64,000 nt of DNA from Allorhodopirellula solitaria (GCF_007859855.1 NZ_SJPK01000001.1:614091-678090), one strand, 5' to 3'. Positions 1-9,046 are shown, numbered from the stretch's first letter. Numbers and translations are program-made. The notes: a model not told the origin generated them from the letters alone.

Positions 1-999
1 GACGGTTCGACGCTGCAGCAATTGTCTCGCACGGGACGAATCTGGTTCGATAAAACGGGTACGCTGACCTCAGGGCGTCCGGATGCGTGGATCGCTTGGG
101 GAGATTCGGAGAGTGTCGCTGCTGCCGCTGCAGTGGAGCAACACTGTCGTCATCCCGTCGCTGATGCACTGGGTCGTTTATGTCGCCGGCTTGGGACGGC
201 GACGCTATCCGATGCCGTTCTTGACCGCGTCCATCGACAGGGCGTGGTGGGGCATGTTCAAGACAGCGAAGTGCTTGTGGGCAGCCCTTCGTTTCTTCGC
301 GAGCAAGGCTTTGGATTGGGGCAGGTCGTGCGGGATGCAATTGACGATTGTACCGAGAACGCGGCCAGTCCCATTGTGATCGCTCGCGATGGAATCGTCG
401 AAGCGGTCGTTGCGATCTTTGATCCGATCAAAGCCGAGGCAGCTGAAACTGTCGCGTGCTTGCAGGCGAGCGGTTGGCAGGTGGGAATCTTGTCAGGGGA
501 CCATCCGGACATCGTCCGCCACGTCGCCACAACATTGGGCGTACCGCCAGACCTCGCATTTGGTGGACTCAGCCCCGAGGACAAACTGGCAGCCGTGCGC
601 GGCGATGAAAGGTTCTCGAGCGGGACGGTCGAATCAACCACTGTGATGGTGGGCGACGGCGCCAACGACGCTGCTGCATTGGCCGCAGCCGATGTCGGGA
701 TTGCCGTCCGCGGTGGCGTGGAGGTGAGTTTGCAAGCAGCGCCAGTATTTATAGCCAACGATAATCTGGCGGGTGTGAACGAGCTGGTGGATTCGGCACG
801 CCGCACCGAATGGCTGATTCGGACTGCCCTCGCGGTATCATTGCTGTATAATGTGATTGCTGTCGGGCTAGCGATGTGCGGCCGGATCAGTCCTCTTGTC
901 GCGGCGATCCTGATGCCGTTGAGTAGCGTCAGTGTGTTGGCGGTGACCTTGATCTGGCCAACCTATCCATCCCGTCCCACCACCTCCCGCAGGAATTGA
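1..999 (+). CDS. ccoI: Copper-transporting P-type ATPase, C-terminal part (CcoI/FixI type)
   Basis: This is the 3' part of a heavy-metal P1B-type ATPase gene; the frame is open to base 1, so the start lies outside the window. The phosphorylation motif DKTGTLTSG has its aspartate codon at 49-51. An HP motif (HCRHP) follows, then the hinge motif GDGANDAAAL and two C-terminal membrane segments. The family moves Cu+ across the inner membrane. The assignment to the cbb3 oxidase assembly branch (CcoI/FixI), rather than general copper export (CopA), rests on ccoS five bases downstream. The N-terminal metal-binding domains and the CPC motif cannot be seen. A TTG at 22 is internal and is not the start. 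Confidence 0.85.
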   Translation, partial: DGSTLQQLSRTGRIWFDKTGTLTSGRPDAWIAWGDSESVAAAAAVEQHCRHPVADALGRLCRRLGTATLSDAVLDRVHRQGVVGHVQDSEVLVGSPSFLREQGFGLGQVVRDAIDDCTENAASPIVIARDGIVEAVVAIFDPIKAEAAETVACLQASGWQVGILSGDHPDIVRHVATTLGVPPDLAFGGLSPEDKLAAVRGDERFSSGTVESTTVMVGDGANDAAALAAADVGIAVRGGVEVSLQAAPVFIANDNLAGVNELVDSARRTEWLIRTALAVSLLYNVIAVGLAMCGRISPLVAAILMPLSSVSVLAVTLIWPTYPSRPTTSRRN

Positions 1000-1004
1000 G
1001 CCGA

Positions 1005-1157
1005 GTGAGTGTTCTGTACGTCGCCGTTCCCCTCGCATTGGTCCTCGGCGGAGGCGGCCTGATTGCCTGTCTGTTGTGTATTCGCAGCGGCCAATATGAC
1101 GATCTCGACACGCCAGCAGTGCGGATGCTGATCGACGAAGAAAAGTCCAAGGACTGA
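1005..1157 (+). CDS. ccoS: Cbb3-type cytochrome oxidase assembly protein CcoS
   Basis: A 50-residue protein starts at GTG 1005, five bases after the ccoI stop. It begins V/M-S-V-L-Y, has one membrane segment (about residues 4-26) and then the family signature SGQYDDLDTPAVRML followed by an acidic tail. CcoS is a one-span inner-membrane protein needed for maturation of cbb3-type cytochrome c oxidase, in the same process as the CcoI copper ATPase. Tight spacing indicates co-transcription with ccoI. The length and the DDLDTPA motif agree well with the family. Confidence 0.9.
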   Translation: MSVLYVAVPLALVLGGGGLIACLLCIRSGQYDDLDTPAVRMLIDEEKSKD

Positions 1158-1165
1158 GGGTCCGC

Positions 1166-1666
1166 TCAGCCGTCTTTCCGATTGTCCAGCAGAAAACGAG
1201 TGCAATCCTCGCTGAGAATCGAGCCACGGAGGGTCACGTCGATGGAACACTGCTCCGCCAACTCACGGCTCGTCACGCCGAGGCCACCGAAACCGGCCTG
1301 CTCAACGGCAGCCTGGTCGGCACCGAAAACAATGTGCTCTATCCCAGCCATCAGGGCTGCTGAGAAGCACATTGGACAAGGCTGTGCGGTAGCGAGGAGC
1401 CAGCATCCCTTGAGGCTGGGATTGCCGAGACTTTGGCAGGCGATTCGAATTGCGTTGACCTCTGCGTGAGCGGTTGGATTCGTATCGGAGACGGCTGTGT
1501 TGTGCGCGACTGCAATCTGTCGGCCCGATGGCAAGTAGACTGCTGCGCCGAACGGGTTCTCGCCGGCTTGCACTCCCGCCTGCCCATCGGCCAACGCCGC
1601 TTTCATCCACTGCGTGAGTTCGGTGTCGGTTACCGACTCCGGTTGTCTCTCGGTTTCATTGATCAT
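1166..1666 (-). CDS. Nucleoside/cytidine-type deaminase
   Basis: A 166-residue zinc-dependent deaminase of the CDA fold. The zinc site and catalytic acid are visible as HAE (H67, E69) and PCPMC (C97, C100), counted from the chosen start. Related enzymes deaminate guanine, adenosine in tRNA or other nucleobases; the substrate cannot be settled from sequence. I chose the ATG at 1666 (MINETER); another ATG lies six codons upstream at 1684. Either start overlaps the 3' end of the upstream GH13 gene, so the two are probably co-transcribed. It converges on ccoS with only eight bases between stops. Confidence 0.8.
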   Translation of the reverse strand: MINETERQPESVTDTELTQWMKAALADGQAGVQAGENPFGAAVYLPSGRQIAVAHNTAVSDTNPTAHAEVNAIRIACQSLGNPSLKGCWLLATAQPCPMCFSAALMAGIEHIVFGADQAAVEQAGFGGLGVTSRELAEQCSIDVTLRGSILSEDCTRFLLDNRKDG

Positions 1667-3509
1667 GGGTGCTGCCTTCCTCACCGGCGTCTTGAGAATA
1701 GATCAGTACAGTGTATGGGGGCAGCTCGATACGTCCGCGAGAAGGCAGTCCGTCATAGGGCTGCGATCGCCCCTCAATATCGCCACTGGCCTGCCCCGCA
1801 AAGTCGTTGCTATAGATTCGTCGGTCACTGCTAAATCGCCGACGCCACTGTCCACTCGCTGGCAAGCCAAACTCGTACTGCTCGAAATGCTGATTAGCAA
1901 AATTCGCTATCACGACAACGTCGTCGCCCTGACCACCATCATAGCTGCGTTGGAAAGCGACGACTTTGTCGCGATGATTGACATGGAAAACGTTGATGCG
2001 CTGACCGGTCAGCCCCTTGGTAACTCCATCTCGATTGAGCCGCAGGTCGATTAGCCTCGAAGTGAGTCGAACGATTCCTTCATGCTCGCCCTCTTGATCC
2101 CAATCGAGTTCGTCACCGTCTTGAAACCAACCATCGACCAAGAACTCCTGCCCTTGAAACAGCATGGGAATCCCGGGGGCGGTGAGAACGAGAGCGATAC
2201 CGAGGGTAGAACGCTTTTGAGAGTACCAGTCATCGGGATCATCCGAATCGATCTCGGTGGGGACACGTGCCTTCCCGTTGGCGACCTCATCGTGCGACTC
2301 GGTATAGATCACACGTCGAAACGCGTCGCCATCATACGCGTGATAAAGCGCATCGCGAACCTTGTTCATATCCCGGCCTGCGTCGTCGCTCTGGGTGATC
2401 ACATCACGGATCGGGTGAACGAAGGCAGCATCCCATTGGGTGGAAAATGCTGCTCCGCCTTCGCTCTCAGGCTTGGTGAGGTAGGCGTTGTTCTGAAGAT
2501 CTTCAGCGATCGTGATTGCTGAGGGTTTGTAGGCGTGTACCTCCCGGTTCACCCACTGGGTCAGCCCCCAGCCTTCGGGGATCTCTTGCTGGCCGCTCGC
2601 ATCGACACTGCGAATGTAGAGCGTCATATCATATCGCAAGCCATCGACGTGGAAATCTTCCAGCCACATCATGGCGTTGTCGCGAATATACGACCGAACC
2701 TCACCACGCCCATAATCAGGGCGGGTGTCTCCCCACGGTGTCGTGGAACGATAGTCGTTGTAGAAATAGATGCCACCCTTGCCGTTCTCGCTCCAACCGT
2801 CGAACTGCCAAAGATCGAGATCACTCGGACCGAAGTGATTGTAAACCACGTCAAGAATCACGGCGAATCCAGCCTTGTGGGCCTCCCGCACAAACGTCTT
2901 GAACCCAACTGGGCCCCCATACGCCGTTTCGACCGCATACGGGTGGGCAGGGTTGTAGCCCCATGAATAATCGCCAGCGAACTCGGCAAGCGGCATGATC
3001 TGCAACGCGTTGACGCCGAGACGCTTCAAATAATCGAACTTAGTAATGTAGTCTTCAAAGGTTCCTACCCGGTCGTCCTCGCTCCGACTAAACGTTCCGA
3101 TGTGTGTTTCGTAAATGACGAGCTCGTTCCACGAGGGCATCACGAATTCATCATCCTGCCAATCGAACGCAGGCTGATGGATGATCCCGTTACCGACGGA
3201 ATTGGTCACCTCTCTGACCCGCGGATCAATCCGGCAGAACGTTTTCTCGCCGTTCGAAATCTCATACTTGTATTGATCACCCGGTTTGGCATCTTCAACG
3301 TAGGCATACCAATCACCGCTCGGGCTGGATTCCATCGGACTGGCCTTGCCATCCCAGTCGTTAAAATCGCCCACCACGCTGACCGAGTTCGCGTGCGGTG
3401 CCCACACCCGGAAAGCCACGCCGCGATCAAGCACAATCGGCCCCATCCCAGAGGCTTGCGTCGTGGCTGAAGATGTGTTCGCTGCTTCAAGCGAGTGAGA
3501 AGATGTCAC
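1656..3509 (-). CDS. GH13 alpha-glucan enzyme, branching-enzyme-like, with N-terminal CBM48
   Basis: A 617-residue protein with an N-terminal early-set/CBM48 domain (about 20-105, with VVGDFNDWDG) and a GH13 barrel. Catalytic residues appear in order: nucleophile D294 in DGLRYD, acid/base E336 in IAED, and transition-state stabiliser D407 in ESHDE. The architecture fits 1,4-alpha-glucan branching enzyme and malto-oligosyltrehalose trehalohydrolase; I cannot choose firmly between them. No signal peptide is seen, so it is probably cytoplasmic and acts in glycogen metabolism. A second, longer GlgB is encoded at 13937. The start is GTG 3509; no clear ribosome site precedes it, and an internal ATG at residue 22 is possible. 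Confidence 0.82.
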   Translation of the reverse strand: MTSSHSLEAANTSSATTQASGMGPIVLDRGVAFRVWAPHANSVSVVGDFNDWDGKASPMESSPSGDWYAYVEDAKPGDQYKYEISNGEKTFCRIDPRVREVTNSVGNGIIHQPAFDWQDDEFVMPSWNELVIYETHIGTFSRSEDDRVGTFEDYITKFDYLKRLGVNALQIMPLAEFAGDYSWGYNPAHPYAVETAYGGPVGFKTFVREAHKAGFAVILDVVYNHFGPSDLDLWQFDGWSENGKGGIYFYNDYRSTTPWGDTRPDYGRGEVRSYIRDNAMMWLEDFHVDGLRYDMTLYIRSVDASGQQEIPEGWGLTQWVNREVHAYKPSAITIAEDLQNNAYLTKPESEGGAAFSTQWDAAFVHPIRDVITQSDDAGRDMNKVRDALYHAYDGDAFRRVIYTESHDEVANGKARVPTEIDSDDPDDWYSQKRSTLGIALVLTAPGIPMLFQGQEFLVDGWFQDGDELDWDQEGEHEGIVRLTSRLIDLRLNRDGVTKGLTGQRINVFHVNHRDKVVAFQRSYDGGQGDDVVVIANFANQHFEQYEFGLPASGQWRRRFSSDRRIYSNDFAGQASGDIEGRSQPYDGLPSRGRIELPPYTVLIYSQDAGEEGSTHDQ

Positions 3510-3821
3510 GGCGTGGTCTCAAGGGAGGAAGATGAAATGAAAATTCTACAGCAACGGACCCAGCCCGAAGGTCGACACACCGGACGCTGCGTCACCCTTC
3601 GGGCTGGTAGACAATTAGGCGAAACTTGCCGTTAGCTTCCCAATGTTGAGACGAGGGCTGTGAGGCCCTGGGTAGCGCGACCCACCCGGCCGGTAACGCG
3701 TCTCGGCTCAATAAATCGACCGCCCGTGAGATTAACGGACGGGGCTGTGCCGGCCTTCGCACTGAAGGTGCGGAACAAAAGCAACTAACACAGAATTGAC
3801 GGTACCACCGACCTCTGAGGA
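3510..3821. other. Gene-free stretch with a hairpin
   Basis: This 312-base gap lies between the GH13 gene and a small lipoprotein gene, both on the minus strand. Its only clear structure is a hairpin at 3561-3606 with 11-bp perfect arms (CAGCCCGAAGG and complement) and a 24-base loop. No T-run follows on either strand, so a terminator call would be weak. The rest is GC-rich short inverted matches without an open frame I would defend. Confidence 0.5.
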
Positions 3822-4013
3822 TCAGGGATTGGATTCATCCACATCCACAGTGACCGCACCCGTCTCCTTGTTGCGTTCAACCTCAACACCCCCGCCTCCG
3901 GGCGTGTCGACATCCAGCACTGTTTCCTTGCGATCACAACCGGTAGAGACGACGGCAATCATCACTGACGCTGTAACTGCAAGAGCGCCCCGTACATACG
4001 CTTGCTTCAACAT
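3822..4013 (-). CDS. Small lipoprotein, unknown function
   Basis: A 63-residue precursor with a hydrophobic signal sequence ending in a lipobox-like VVSTGC, with C26 as the likely lipid-modified cysteine. The mature part is about 38 residues, hydrophilic, with a glycine run and many Val/Asp/Glu. GGAAAG precedes the ATG at 4013 by eight bases. Tiny lipoproteins like this are common in planctomycetes and usually have no known role. It stands alone, and the inverted-repeat element at 4060-4377 begins about 50 bases upstream of its start. Confidence 0.65.
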   Translation of the reverse strand: MLKQAYVRGALAVTASVMIAVVSTGCDRKETVLDVDTPGGGGVEVERNKETGAVTVDVDESNP

Positions 4014-4059
4014 GACTTTACTTTCCAGGAGTACTCAGGCAGAAAAAGGGCTTAAGAGT

Positions 4060-4377
4060 GGTTCATCCGACGGAAGCGTGCGCAGAGCACAGCGGAAGGT
4101 TTTTTGAGGCATGGCTCTCGTATCCAATGATCGTTCAAAAATGCGTCCCTGACGAACAAACGCTCGCCAGGGACCGACAACACCATTGGCGTACCGCTTT
4201 TGCAGGGAAACGCTGGCGACCGAGATATCCCTTGCCAAGCCAGCACCTCTGCAGAGCTCGGCTCCGTTTCTCCCGGCAGTGCCAGTCTAACATTGATAAT
4301 CACATCCCACAAATAAATCCTTCGATACGGGAGCCATGCCTTGAAAACCTCGGGCGCACGCTTCCGGCGGATCAGCC
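4060..4377. mobile_element. Non-coding inverted-repeat element, copy 1 (about 318 bp)
   Basis: The ends are long imperfect inverted repeats: 4060-4125 matches the reverse complement of 4322-4377. Shared blocks include CGGAAGCGTGCGC, AGGTTTT and AGGCATGGCTC. The interior resembles the interior of a second element at 21645-21884 (ACCATTGGCG, then GA(A/G)ATATCCCTT, then CCGTTT-TCCC-GGCA in the same order). Overlapping open frames on both strands are explained by the inverted repeat and are not called as genes. The structure fits a miniature transposable element without transposase, or a large folded RNA. Confidence 0.6.
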
Positions 4378-4465
4378 CGAATTCTTCGGTATCGCGGCGT
4401 TTCTTGCTTACGCCAGTACAGTACAGTTCCACCAGCACCTTGAGGCACTCCCCAGTCTGACGGCG

Positions 4466-4492
4466 TAGTTTCCTGTCAGACAAGCCACAGGC
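4466..4492. repeat. Degenerate CTTGT/ACAAG-loop hairpin
   Basis: The stretch reads CCTGTCAG-ACAAG followed by a damaged right arm (CCACAGG). It matches one of the perfect hairpins of the nested repeat at 33723-33743 and looks like a decayed copy. It sits just upstream of the 3' end of the FixH-like gene. Confidence 0.45.
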
Positions 4493-4508
4493 TCGCTTCG
4501 ATCGGCTG

Positions 4509-5054
4509 TTAAAACTCGCAGGTTTTTGAAAGGGTCATCGGCGTTCCGGCATTACGGATGTCGAGTTCGAGTTGCCACAACCCTGGCCGAGCCATCGGTG
4601 GCGTCGCCAGGTATCGTCCGCCGCCCACATCTTGCATTTCAAAGCGTTCGATTCGATCCGCATCAGCGTGATGGTAGACCTTACCCACCACGGTCAGGTT
4701 AGTGACCGGTTGGCCTCGATCATCGCTCATGTTGAGATCAACCGCCCTCAGGCCGCGACCATCGGCCACATCGGAAACATCGATCTGTACGTCCCAGCCC
4801 TGTTTGGCTGCCGCACTGGAAGCGGCATGGATGGCGTCCCAATCCAGCGCCGCTTGGTGGTAGTCGGGCACCACGGCGAGCGCCGGATCACCGATCGCGA
4901 GTTTCAACGCTGTGCCGAGAATCGTGAACTGGATCGCGAAGAGCAGCAGCACCAAACCGATATAGAACCGTTTGGCTTTGCGTTCGGATTGGATCTCGTC
5001 GTCTGATTTGGAGGACATTGTTTGAGAGACGTTAGTTGGAGGGGCACTCGACAT
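4509..5054 (-). CDS. fixH: FixH-like protein (cbb3 oxidase assembly/copper delivery)
   Basis: A 181-residue protein with one membrane segment (about 30-55) and a periplasmic beta domain. Family features are PDYHQAALDWD soon after the membrane segment, GWDVQIDV, and the C-terminal block PGLWQLELDIR. FixH/CcoH proteins assist assembly of cbb3 cytochrome oxidase and normally sit between ccoG and ccoI. Here the gene is on the opposite strand, about 3.4 kb from ccoI-ccoS, with three unrelated genes between. The start is uncertain: ATG 5054 is the longest, but ATG 5018 (MSSKSDDE) would keep the whole domain. Confidence 0.8.
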   Translation of the reverse strand: MSSAPPTNVSQTMSSKSDDEIQSERKAKRFYIGLVLLLFAIQFTILGTALKLAIGDPALAVVPDYHQAALDWDAIHAASSAAAKQGWDVQIDVSDVADGRGLRAVDLNMSDDRGQPVTNLTVVGKVYHHADADRIERFEMQDVGGGRYLATPPMARPGLWQLELDIRNAGTPMTLSKTCEF

Positions 5055-5314
5055 CTCCCGATACCGCAGACGGTGAAGATGTCATGCGATTGCCGCGAAT
5101 CGGGTTGCTTCCGCCCATGCGGGATCGCTCGCAAAAGGTTCGAAGACGTCAAGCAAGGTTACACCGCCTGTTCGACTCACGCAATTCGATTGCGATTTGC
5201 AAGAAGCATGCGCCACGATCCGCTGAGTCGTGGCTTACCCCGCCCCAGGGTGCACGAACGCGGGAGGCATGGTTTTTTGAGCTGTGTGACACCTGAGGAC
5301 CTACGTCCTTCGGC
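5055..5314. other. Gap without recognised feature
   Basis: This 260-base gap separates the FixH-like gene from the next minus-strand gene. I see no convincing open frame, promoter or repeat. It probably contains the promoter of fixH. Confidence 0.4.
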
Positions 5315-6121
5315 TCAGGGCTGTAGAGAACTCTCCTTGGGGATCGGTTGTCGGCCGTGGTCGGTTTGCCGATCGAGCTCTCGATAGCGAATCTCCACCA
5401 ACTGGACGATTTTCTCGAACTCGGCGTCCACCGCCTCGTCGAGAAATTCCTGAGCCTCCTCGCTGCCGAGCCTGTTTATCAGTGGCTGGCTCCGCCCCCG
5501 AATCATCTGGCTCCGCCGGGCGGCATCCTCTAGCACCGATAGCGTCTGTTCCCGCGTCAACTCGATTCGGCTTCGTTGTTTCACTGCCGCTAAGAATTTC
5601 GCCTTCAATCGCGGATCACTCGACAATCGGACGTGATCCAGCTCATGTAGGACTAAGGCAGATTCCCAAAACGTCTCCACATCCGGCATCTCCTCCAGCC
5701 ACACTTGGTGGGAAACCGCCAACTGCAGCTTCTGGTACCGCACGTTAATTGCCAGCCGCTGCGCACTCGATGGATTGCGCCACACCCAGCGGCAGCGACT
5801 TCGGAAGGAATGCGTTGCCCGGTAACGTGTCTCGGCTGCGAAATGCCGGGGTTCGGCAGCTGTCGAGCGGCTCGGTTGAGCAACCGACGGCCGCTTCCCA
5901 CCGACGAGGAAAGTCACCTGGCCACGCTCGAGCCAGGCGCGGATTTCGGGCGGGGGTGCTGGTAACTCGTCGAGCCGGAGCTCGCGTTGACCATGCTGAT
6001 TGACCGCGTCGCTGGCGCGAAGAATTGTAGCGGAACCCCATCCGGCCGAAATGCAGATTGCCACCCCGAGCGATACCGCGACAGCCGGGAAGCGGGAAAG
6101 TCGTGCGAAACAAAACATCAA
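5315..6121 (-). CDS. Secreted protein with HExxH motif, putative metalloprotease-like
   Basis: A 268-residue protein with an N-terminal hydrophobic signal or anchor (about 8-32). It carries HELDH at 159-163 within VLHELDHVRLSSDP, which matches the zincin HExxH pattern, and has a charged helical C-terminal third. In zincin families the two histidines bind zinc and the glutamate is catalytic; here activity is inferred from the motif alone. It resembles the DUF922-type predicted secreted Zn-proteases in size and motif position. It ends downstream of the ABC permease gene on the same strand, about 50 bases away, and may be in the same transcript. Confidence 0.5.
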   Translation of the reverse strand: MMFCFARLSRFPAVAVSLGVAICISAGWGSATILRASDAVNQHGQRELRLDELPAPPPEIRAWLERGQVTFLVGGKRPSVAQPSRSTAAEPRHFAAETRYRATHSFRSRCRWVWRNPSSAQRLAINVRYQKLQLAVSHQVWLEEMPDVETFWESALVLHELDHVRLSSDPRLKAKFLAAVKQRSRIELTREQTLSVLEDAARRSQMIRGRSQPLINRLGSEEAQEFLDEAVDAEFEKIVQLVEIRYRELDRQTDHGRQPIPKESSLQP

Positions 6122-6170
6122 TGGAAAAGCCTCGGCTTCGCGAGAGGGGAAAGTTGGGCTCGCACTTTCA

Positions 6171-7865
6171 CTATTCCAAGTGGCCGCCGAGTCGCTTCAT
6201 CTTGGCCGCAATCAGGATCATCGTGATGGCGATGATCGCGAGGCTGCAGGCAAAGTATCCGAGCACCAACATCGGATTGCCCGCGTGGCTCTGGGAGACT
6301 TCGTCGCTGCGCAGAATTTGGTGATCCATCGGCAACGCGAAAAGTGCTCGAAAAGGACTGCTCACGCCCAGCCAATCGATGACTCGCTGCGCCTTTTCAG
6401 GCAGGTTCAGCGTGCTCGCCAAAGTGCTCAGGCCCGCCGGGATGACATACAGCACAATCAGCACGAGATAGGTTGTCATCAATGCCATCGAGGTCCGCGT
6501 CTGGTACAAGGACGCGGTGATGGCGACGAACGCATTGACGACTGCCACCATCACGGGAATCGCAAACATCCCCACGATCAACGCCCAATTGGAATAGAAA
6601 TCAGGATTAAGCAACAAGCCGAGCAGCATCGGCCACACCAGAAAGCTGGTCAGGACAAACGCCACCCGAAACCCCACAATGAACTTACCCCAGAAAATCC
6701 TCCACGGTGAAAGCGTCGTCGTCAGCAACAGATCGAGGGTCTGACGCTCTCGCTCACTCGTGAACGTCCCCGCCAGAAAAACGGGTCCGACCAACAGGTT
6801 GAACACGATCACATAGACGGCGAACCAGGGGGCCCAGCCTGTACGCCAGAACAACAGGACGCCCATCAGCGGAATCGCTAACAGAATGCTGATCTGGATA
6901 ACCAATCTCAGCATCAGTGTACCCTGGCTGAAGATTTCGCCGTGAATCTCTTTGTCGTAGACCGGATTGGCACCATCCTCCATCAGAGTGTCACGTCGGG
7001 GCGGCGCAAACAAGCGATCGGGGAACTGGTCCGGTTGGATCACCAAACCCACCGCTTCGGCAGCCTCCTGTTCGAGATCAATGATCTCCTTGCCCTCGCT
7101 ACCGACGTCAGGCGGATAAAGCAAACGGTTGGCAGTGGCAGCGCTCATCAGAATCACAGCGGCGATCGCGAAGGCGGGCACCACCATCACAATCACCTTG
7201 AGTCGTAGCAAACCGTCACCGGCGAGCGACTGCCACAAGAGCACACCGCCGATCACCAGAGGCAGGATCAGTAAATAGCTAACGACCAGCGAATTGCTGG
7301 TCCGCGAGAAATAGCTACTGCAGAAAACGCCAATCGAACCGAACAAGATCACCGAGACGAACAGACCTAGGTACGCAGCCGCGACCTCGTAAACACTGAC
7401 TCCACCCAAAGGAAGAAACAGCACGATGATCGGCAGCGACGCCACGATCAGAAGCGCCAAATGGGTCAGGGCGGCGACGAGCTTTCCGATCACGATCGCG
7501 CCTGGACGCAGCGGGCTGGCCAACAACATCTCGTAGGTCTGACGCTCTTTCTCGCCCGATATCGTTCCCGCCGCGAAGCTGGGGGCGATCAAGGACGCGA
7601 TCACGTACTGGCCGAGAAAGAACAGATCCACCAACCGCCGCGCCGAGGGAGGATTCTGGGTCAGGTCCAATCGATCGTCACTCGGCCAAGCGATCCAGGT
7701 GACCGCCGCGAGGAGGAGCTGGTAAGCCGCCAACAAAATGAACGAGCGGTTGGTGCGAAGGTTCACAAGCAGTTCCCGCTGCAGGACTGGATTATTCTTC
7801 AACCCCCACCTTGAGAGCAGGTTCCAGTGCGCTGGGTGCAAGGATCGAGGCGCGTGCGCGTTCAC
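6171..7865 (-). CDS. ABC-2 type transporter permease, duplicated half-modules
   Basis: A 564-residue integral membrane protein with about 12 membrane segments. Two copies of the ABC-2 coupling signature are visible: SGEKERQTYEMLLASPL after about residue 100, and TSERERQTLDLLLTTTL around residue 370. Each is followed by a G-K motif and a cluster of membrane helices, which points to a fused tandem duplication of the usual six-helix permease. It is preceded by NPVLQRELLVNLRTNRSF, typical of ABC-2 permeases of the NatB/GldF kind. No ATP-binding subunit lies next to it; it may be encoded elsewhere. The substrate is unknown. Confidence 0.8.
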   Translation of the reverse strand: MNAHAPRSLHPAHWNLLSRWGLKNNPVLQRELLVNLRTNRSFILLAAYQLLLAAVTWIAWPSDDRLDLTQNPPSARRLVDLFFLGQYVIASLIAPSFAAGTISGEKERQTYEMLLASPLRPGAIVIGKLVAALTHLALLIVASLPIIVLFLPLGGVSVYEVAAAYLGLFVSVILFGSIGVFCSSYFSRTSNSLVVSYLLILPLVIGGVLLWQSLAGDGLLRLKVIVMVVPAFAIAAVILMSAATANRLLYPPDVGSEGKEIIDLEQEAAEAVGLVIQPDQFPDRLFAPPRRDTLMEDGANPVYDKEIHGEIFSQGTLMLRLVIQISILLAIPLMGVLLFWRTGWAPWFAVYVIVFNLLVGPVFLAGTFTSERERQTLDLLLTTTLSPWRIFWGKFIVGFRVAFVLTSFLVWPMLLGLLLNPDFYSNWALIVGMFAIPVMVAVVNAFVAITASLYQTRTSMALMTTYLVLIVLYVIPAGLSTLASTLNLPEKAQRVIDWLGVSSPFRALFALPMDHQILRSDEVSQSHAGNPMLVLGYFACSLAIIAITMILIAAKMKRLGGHLE

Positions 7866-7921
7866 GTATTCTGAGTGGGCCAGGGTGTGATCATGAGTTA
7901 GGGTGTGGTCATGGAGAACGT

Positions 7922-9046
7922 CTACAACCGCGTCTTGGATTTTTCGCCCGCGATCTCGCGGACGTAGCGGGGGACGGCGAAGCCGGGTAACCGCGATTCT
8001 AACTGCGCGATCAACTCGAGACCACGTTCCTGCGGAACTTCAAAGTGGGCGGCCCCCGCGACTCGATCGAGTTGATGCAGGTAATAGGGAATCACACGGC
8101 AATCGATCAGTGATCGCGACAACGCCTCCAAGGCCGCGACCGAGTCGTTGATGCCCCGCAGCAGCACGGATTGGTTGAGCACGGGAATGCCGGCGTCGAC
8201 CATCCGCTGTAGCGCCGACGACGTTTCCGCGTCAATCTCTGCCGCGTGATTGCTGTGCACGACCATCCACGCCGACAGCCGCGAGTGGCGCAGTCGCTCG
8301 ACCAAGAAGGAATTCACGCGAGACGGGATGACGATGGGCATCCGGGAATGGATCCGCAGCCGCTTGACATGCTCGATCGCTTCGATCTCGCCGATCAGCG
8401 TCTCGAGAGTTGAATCGGTCATCGTCAGCGGGTCACCGCCGCTGAATATCACTTCGTCGATATCGTCTCGTTGCCGCAGGTAGTCCAGCGAAGGGGCGTA
8501 GGCTTGGCTGCGTGAGCCAGCCTCGTGGTAGGGAAACGCCCGGCGAAAGCAATACCGGCAATGCACACCGCAGGCACCCGTCGTGATGATCAGCGCTCGG
8601 GCAGCGTATTTGTGCAGCACCCCAGGAGCGACATTGGCCTCACGATCACCCACCGGGTCGGCGTCAAATCCGGCCACCTCGACTCCCTCCGCTGAACTCG
8701 GCATGACCTGCAGCAGCAGCGGATCCGAGTCATCCCCGGGCTGCATCCGAGCGGCAAATTCACGGGGGACAAAGACAGGGAAATCATAATCCACCTCTCT
8801 ACCAGACGGGTTCTCTCCGCTGGCCCCATTTTCGGGCCCCGGCGATTCGAGTCCCAGCACGTGTCGCAGTTCGGCGGCCGAGCGGATGGCTCGGCGCATC
8901 GAGTCGAGCCAGCGATCGTCCCCAGCAGGGCCGGGCGGCGGCGAGATTTGGCCAGCCTGCCGGGACGCCGCAAAATCTTTGCTACTCTGGGGTGGGACAA
9001 CCCGACCCTCGCTCGTTAAACTCTGCGCCGTCCGATTCACAATCAC
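7922..9046 (-). CDS. epmB: EF-P beta-lysylation radical SAM enzyme EpmB
   Basis: A 374-residue member of the lysine 2,3-aminomutase family. The radical SAM cluster motif is C159-x3-C163-x2-C166 (CGVHCRYC). FSGGDPL follows, as do IPYYLHQLD and GAAHF. The C-terminus GEKSKTRL matches the PLP-binding lysine region of EpmB (K371). EpmB converts alpha-lysine to beta-lysine for modification of elongation factor P. The divergent gene 33 bases away is efp itself, which supports the name. The start used is GTG 9046; the first 45 residues are low in conservation signals, so a later start is possible. Confidence 0.88.
   Translation of the reverse strand: MIVNRTAQSLTSEGRVVPPQSSKDFAASRQAGQISPPPGPAGDDRWLDSMRRAIRSAAELRHVLGLESPGPENGASGENPSGREVDYDFPVFVPREFAARMQPGDDSDPLLLQVMPSSAEGVEVAGFDADPVGDREANVAPGVLHKYAARALIITTGACGVHCRYCFRRAFPYHEAGSRSQAYAPSLDYLRQRDDIDEVIFSGGDPLTMTDSTLETLIGEIEAIEHVKRLRIHSRMPIVIPSRVNSFLVERLRHSRLSAWMVVHSNHAAEIDAETSSALQRMVDAGIPVLNQSVLLRGINDSVAALEALSRSLIDCRVIPYYLHQLDRVAGAAHFEVPQERGLELIAQLESRLPGFAVPRYVREIAGEKSKTRL

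Noticed and set aside
4052-4483. 143-codon frame on the minus strand and a 136-codon frame on the plus strand over the same bases
   Set aside because: Both run through an inverted-repeat element, have no recognisable motif or ribosome site, and cannot both be real.
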